This document shows positions 62,601 through 64,000 of a DNA stretch of 64,000 bases, piece after piece. Position 1 is the stretch's first letter. Each line of letters starts with the position of its first letter. Made by a program: the position numbers and the translations under genes. Origin of the DNA: Haliclystus octoradiatus (lineage: Eukaryota; Cnidaria; Staurozoa; Stauromedusae; Haliclystidae); NCBI GenBank assembly GCA_916610825.1, contig OU744448.1:7364650-7428649 (forward strand). The letters are read 5' to 3'. The notes below the pieces were generated by a model. That model did no database searches. It saw nothing but the letters and a program-made list of their open reading frames with translations, and was not told where the DNA came from.

Positions 62601-62974
62601 TTCTAATCAAACTTTTACTATCATTGACAGTTAATGACTCACAAAACTAGGTATGCCTAAAGTAACACTTCGACTCAATTATAATGCCCAGGACTTACTT
62701 ATAATTACCTATTCTGATGCATCGTCACTAACTACCGCCTACGAAATATAGTATATCATCCCAATTAAATGGGGAAAGGTGCCAACACATCTTAAACATT
62801 GGGTACTGATATTATGATAACACAACAAGATCTACTTCTTCAAGATTTAGTTTAAACTATAAAGATATTAGAAAGATAGAGAAGACATTATATCATCTTA
62901 CTTCTGTTCAAGCTGATCAATCTCATTTCTTTGCATCGTGACAGTCTTTTGGGCAGTCATAGCTGTCTTCAAAA
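59632..62974 (-). CDS. Unidentified coiled-coil protein (partial)
   Basis: Five exons in transcript order join in phase: 62974-62902, 62020-61981, 61245-61072, 60617-60525, 59896-59632, giving about 215 residues. The first half is a continuous coiled coil rich in Gln, Lys and Glu (for example LSWLQMALENSEK, then QTIQKRDSSIKNLKNDNRR). The second half is polar, with a Ser-rich stretch and an acidic piece around FECADVDEMIEQE. No start codon is in frame at the 5' end: the first exon begins mid-codon, so the N-terminus lies to the right, probably beyond the window. The last exon ends in phase 1. A tiny exon at 57540-57518 (ENKKKDK, then stop) would fit that phase, but this is weak. I do not recognise the family; a cytoskeletal or ciliary role would be a guess. 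Confidence 0.7.
60318..60465. repeat. TTCATGAAC-palindrome family copy
   Basis: Repeated GTTCATGAAC and CATGAACTTCATG-like words lie between coiled-coil exons. Confidence 0.65.
61411..61690 (-). mobile_element. Degraded 3' end of a non-LTR retrotransposon
   Basis: On the minus strand a broken frame has DILHWQPNDMLRRGYGQ and later SDRDLWRSLCSKYIRRKKDG, in the order seen at the C-terminus of LINE reverse-transcriptase proteins, followed by a (CTA)n tail at 61411-61425. It is related to 53455-53660. Frameshifts make it inactive. Confidence 0.6.
62272..62516. repeat. TTCATGAAC-palindrome family copy
   Basis: It starts CACAAAAAACAGTTCAGGAG and ends TTTTTCGCAGGGG, with diverged TTCATGAAC words between. 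Confidence 0.65.
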
Positions 62975-64000
62975 CTAATTAGAAAGAGCACATGATTAGA
63001 TAAAGTGAAACATTATCAAACAAATGAAACAAGTTGACATATAATAGAATGACCTGGCTGTGAGAGACTTTTACAGGTGAGGCAGTTGCATGTTGTCCGT
63101 AAGAAGTCGATGCATGAGTAGAAAAAGATGCAAAAAACAGTCCATGAGTTCATGAATAGTTCACAAACGTTAAACGGCCCAGTTTTCAAGAACAGTTAAT
63201 GAACAGAAAATTAGGCCATTTAACATTAACTAATTCATTTACTGTTCATGAAAACGGATATGAAAATTAGGTTATTTCACATTCATCAACTTCCTGAACT
63301 GAGTTCAGGAACAGTTCATGAAAACGTCCTAGGCCATTCAACATTCATGAACTGTTTATAACGCGTTCATGAACTGTTCATGAACTCAACACATTTTTGC
63401 AGGGGTTGTTGTAATGAAAAAATGAAATGATGAAGCCTAACCATTTTTTTTGTTTAAGCCTAACAAATTTTGCATTTCCTTCATTTTCCGAAACGGATAA
63501 AGCTAATAATAATCATAGTTATATTTCGATTATTATTACATACAAGCCTTCAGCTTGCGGCCTGCGCCCGGGGTCTTGTCGCTTCGCTCCAATAAGGTTC
63601 ACCACCGGATTGCTTTACAATCAGTTAACACAATTGGTTAATGGGTTCATAGTATATAATTGCACATTCTACAAAATGTCTGCAAATTAGGTACCTGGAA
63701 TAGTATACATTACAAACAAATTTCCTATCAATAGTAACGAAGCATTAAAACTGTAATAAATTTCGAACTTTTTTTGTGATCCATCTCTTGCAAAAAACTG
63801 TTGAGGATTTCATGAACAGTTCATGAACGTTAAATGGCCCCACATTTTCATGAACTGTCCATGAACTTTCCGCGACTATTAACAAAGAGCGGTACGACAC
63901 AGATTAGGCTCGCATGTGACAGAAGAAAGGGTTTTGGAAAGATTTAAAGGCTTCGTGTAGGAGGAATTCTGGATTGAAAACCCTCAATTTCTGGGTCTCA
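62975..64000. other. Right edge: probable intron of the coiled-coil gene
   Basis: No exon is found. It holds two TTCATGAAC-family stretches (63127-63405 and 63786-63875) and a short GC-rich patch at 63550-63610. The rest shows nothing recognisable. Confidence 0.5.

Overview
The window is nuclear DNA from an AT-rich, intron-rich animal. Genes are split into short exons with GT/AG borders, introns run from about 140 bp to 3 kb, and intergenic and intronic DNA is full of short inverted-repeat elements, tRNA-derived SINE-like copies and long (TAA)n arrays. All genes belong to animal families: Ac45, fibulin, astacin with a ShK domain, and a Myb/SANT-like protein. Nothing fixes the phylum. A tunicate-like or cnidarian-like invertebrate would fit, and a vertebrate is unlikely.

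Layout. (1) 1461-11924, plus strand: a complete 10-exon gene for the V-ATPase accessory subunit Ac45 (ATP6AP1). (2) 13744-36015, minus strand: a complete 23-exon fibulin-1-like gene with a signal peptide, anaphylatoxin-like modules, 18 EGF-like modules and a fibulin C-terminal module. It converges on gene 1. (3) 37083-41090, plus strand: a two-exon Myb/SANT-like DNA-binding protein, head-to-head with fibulin. (4) 44645-49421 and (5) about 51969-56793, plus strand: two tandem 8-exon secreted astacin metalloproteases, each with a C-terminal ShK domain, clearly paralogues. (6) About 59632-62974, minus strand: part of an unidentified coiled-coil protein that probably continues past the right edge.

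Every exon join in genes 1-5 was followed by hand. Reading phases agree at every junction and total coding lengths are multiples of three (453, 1046, 330, 332 and 336 residues).

The most unusual gene is the fibulin. It has about twice the EGF count of vertebrate fibulin-1. The extra modules come from eight exons of exactly 120 nt plus three nearly identical 129-nt exons whose introns were copied too. Most of the added modules lack the usual calcium-binding and hydroxylation residues. Elsewhere the main interest is the mobile DNA: long fold-back elements, a TA-flanked element with 24-bp perfect terminal repeats, a repeat family built from a TTCATGAAC palindrome, nested insertions, and a (TTA)n array running into a 3' splice site. 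I see no link between the neighbouring genes beyond the astacin pair. Fibulin and the astacins are both extracellular-matrix or secreted proteins, but a shared pathway would be speculation.
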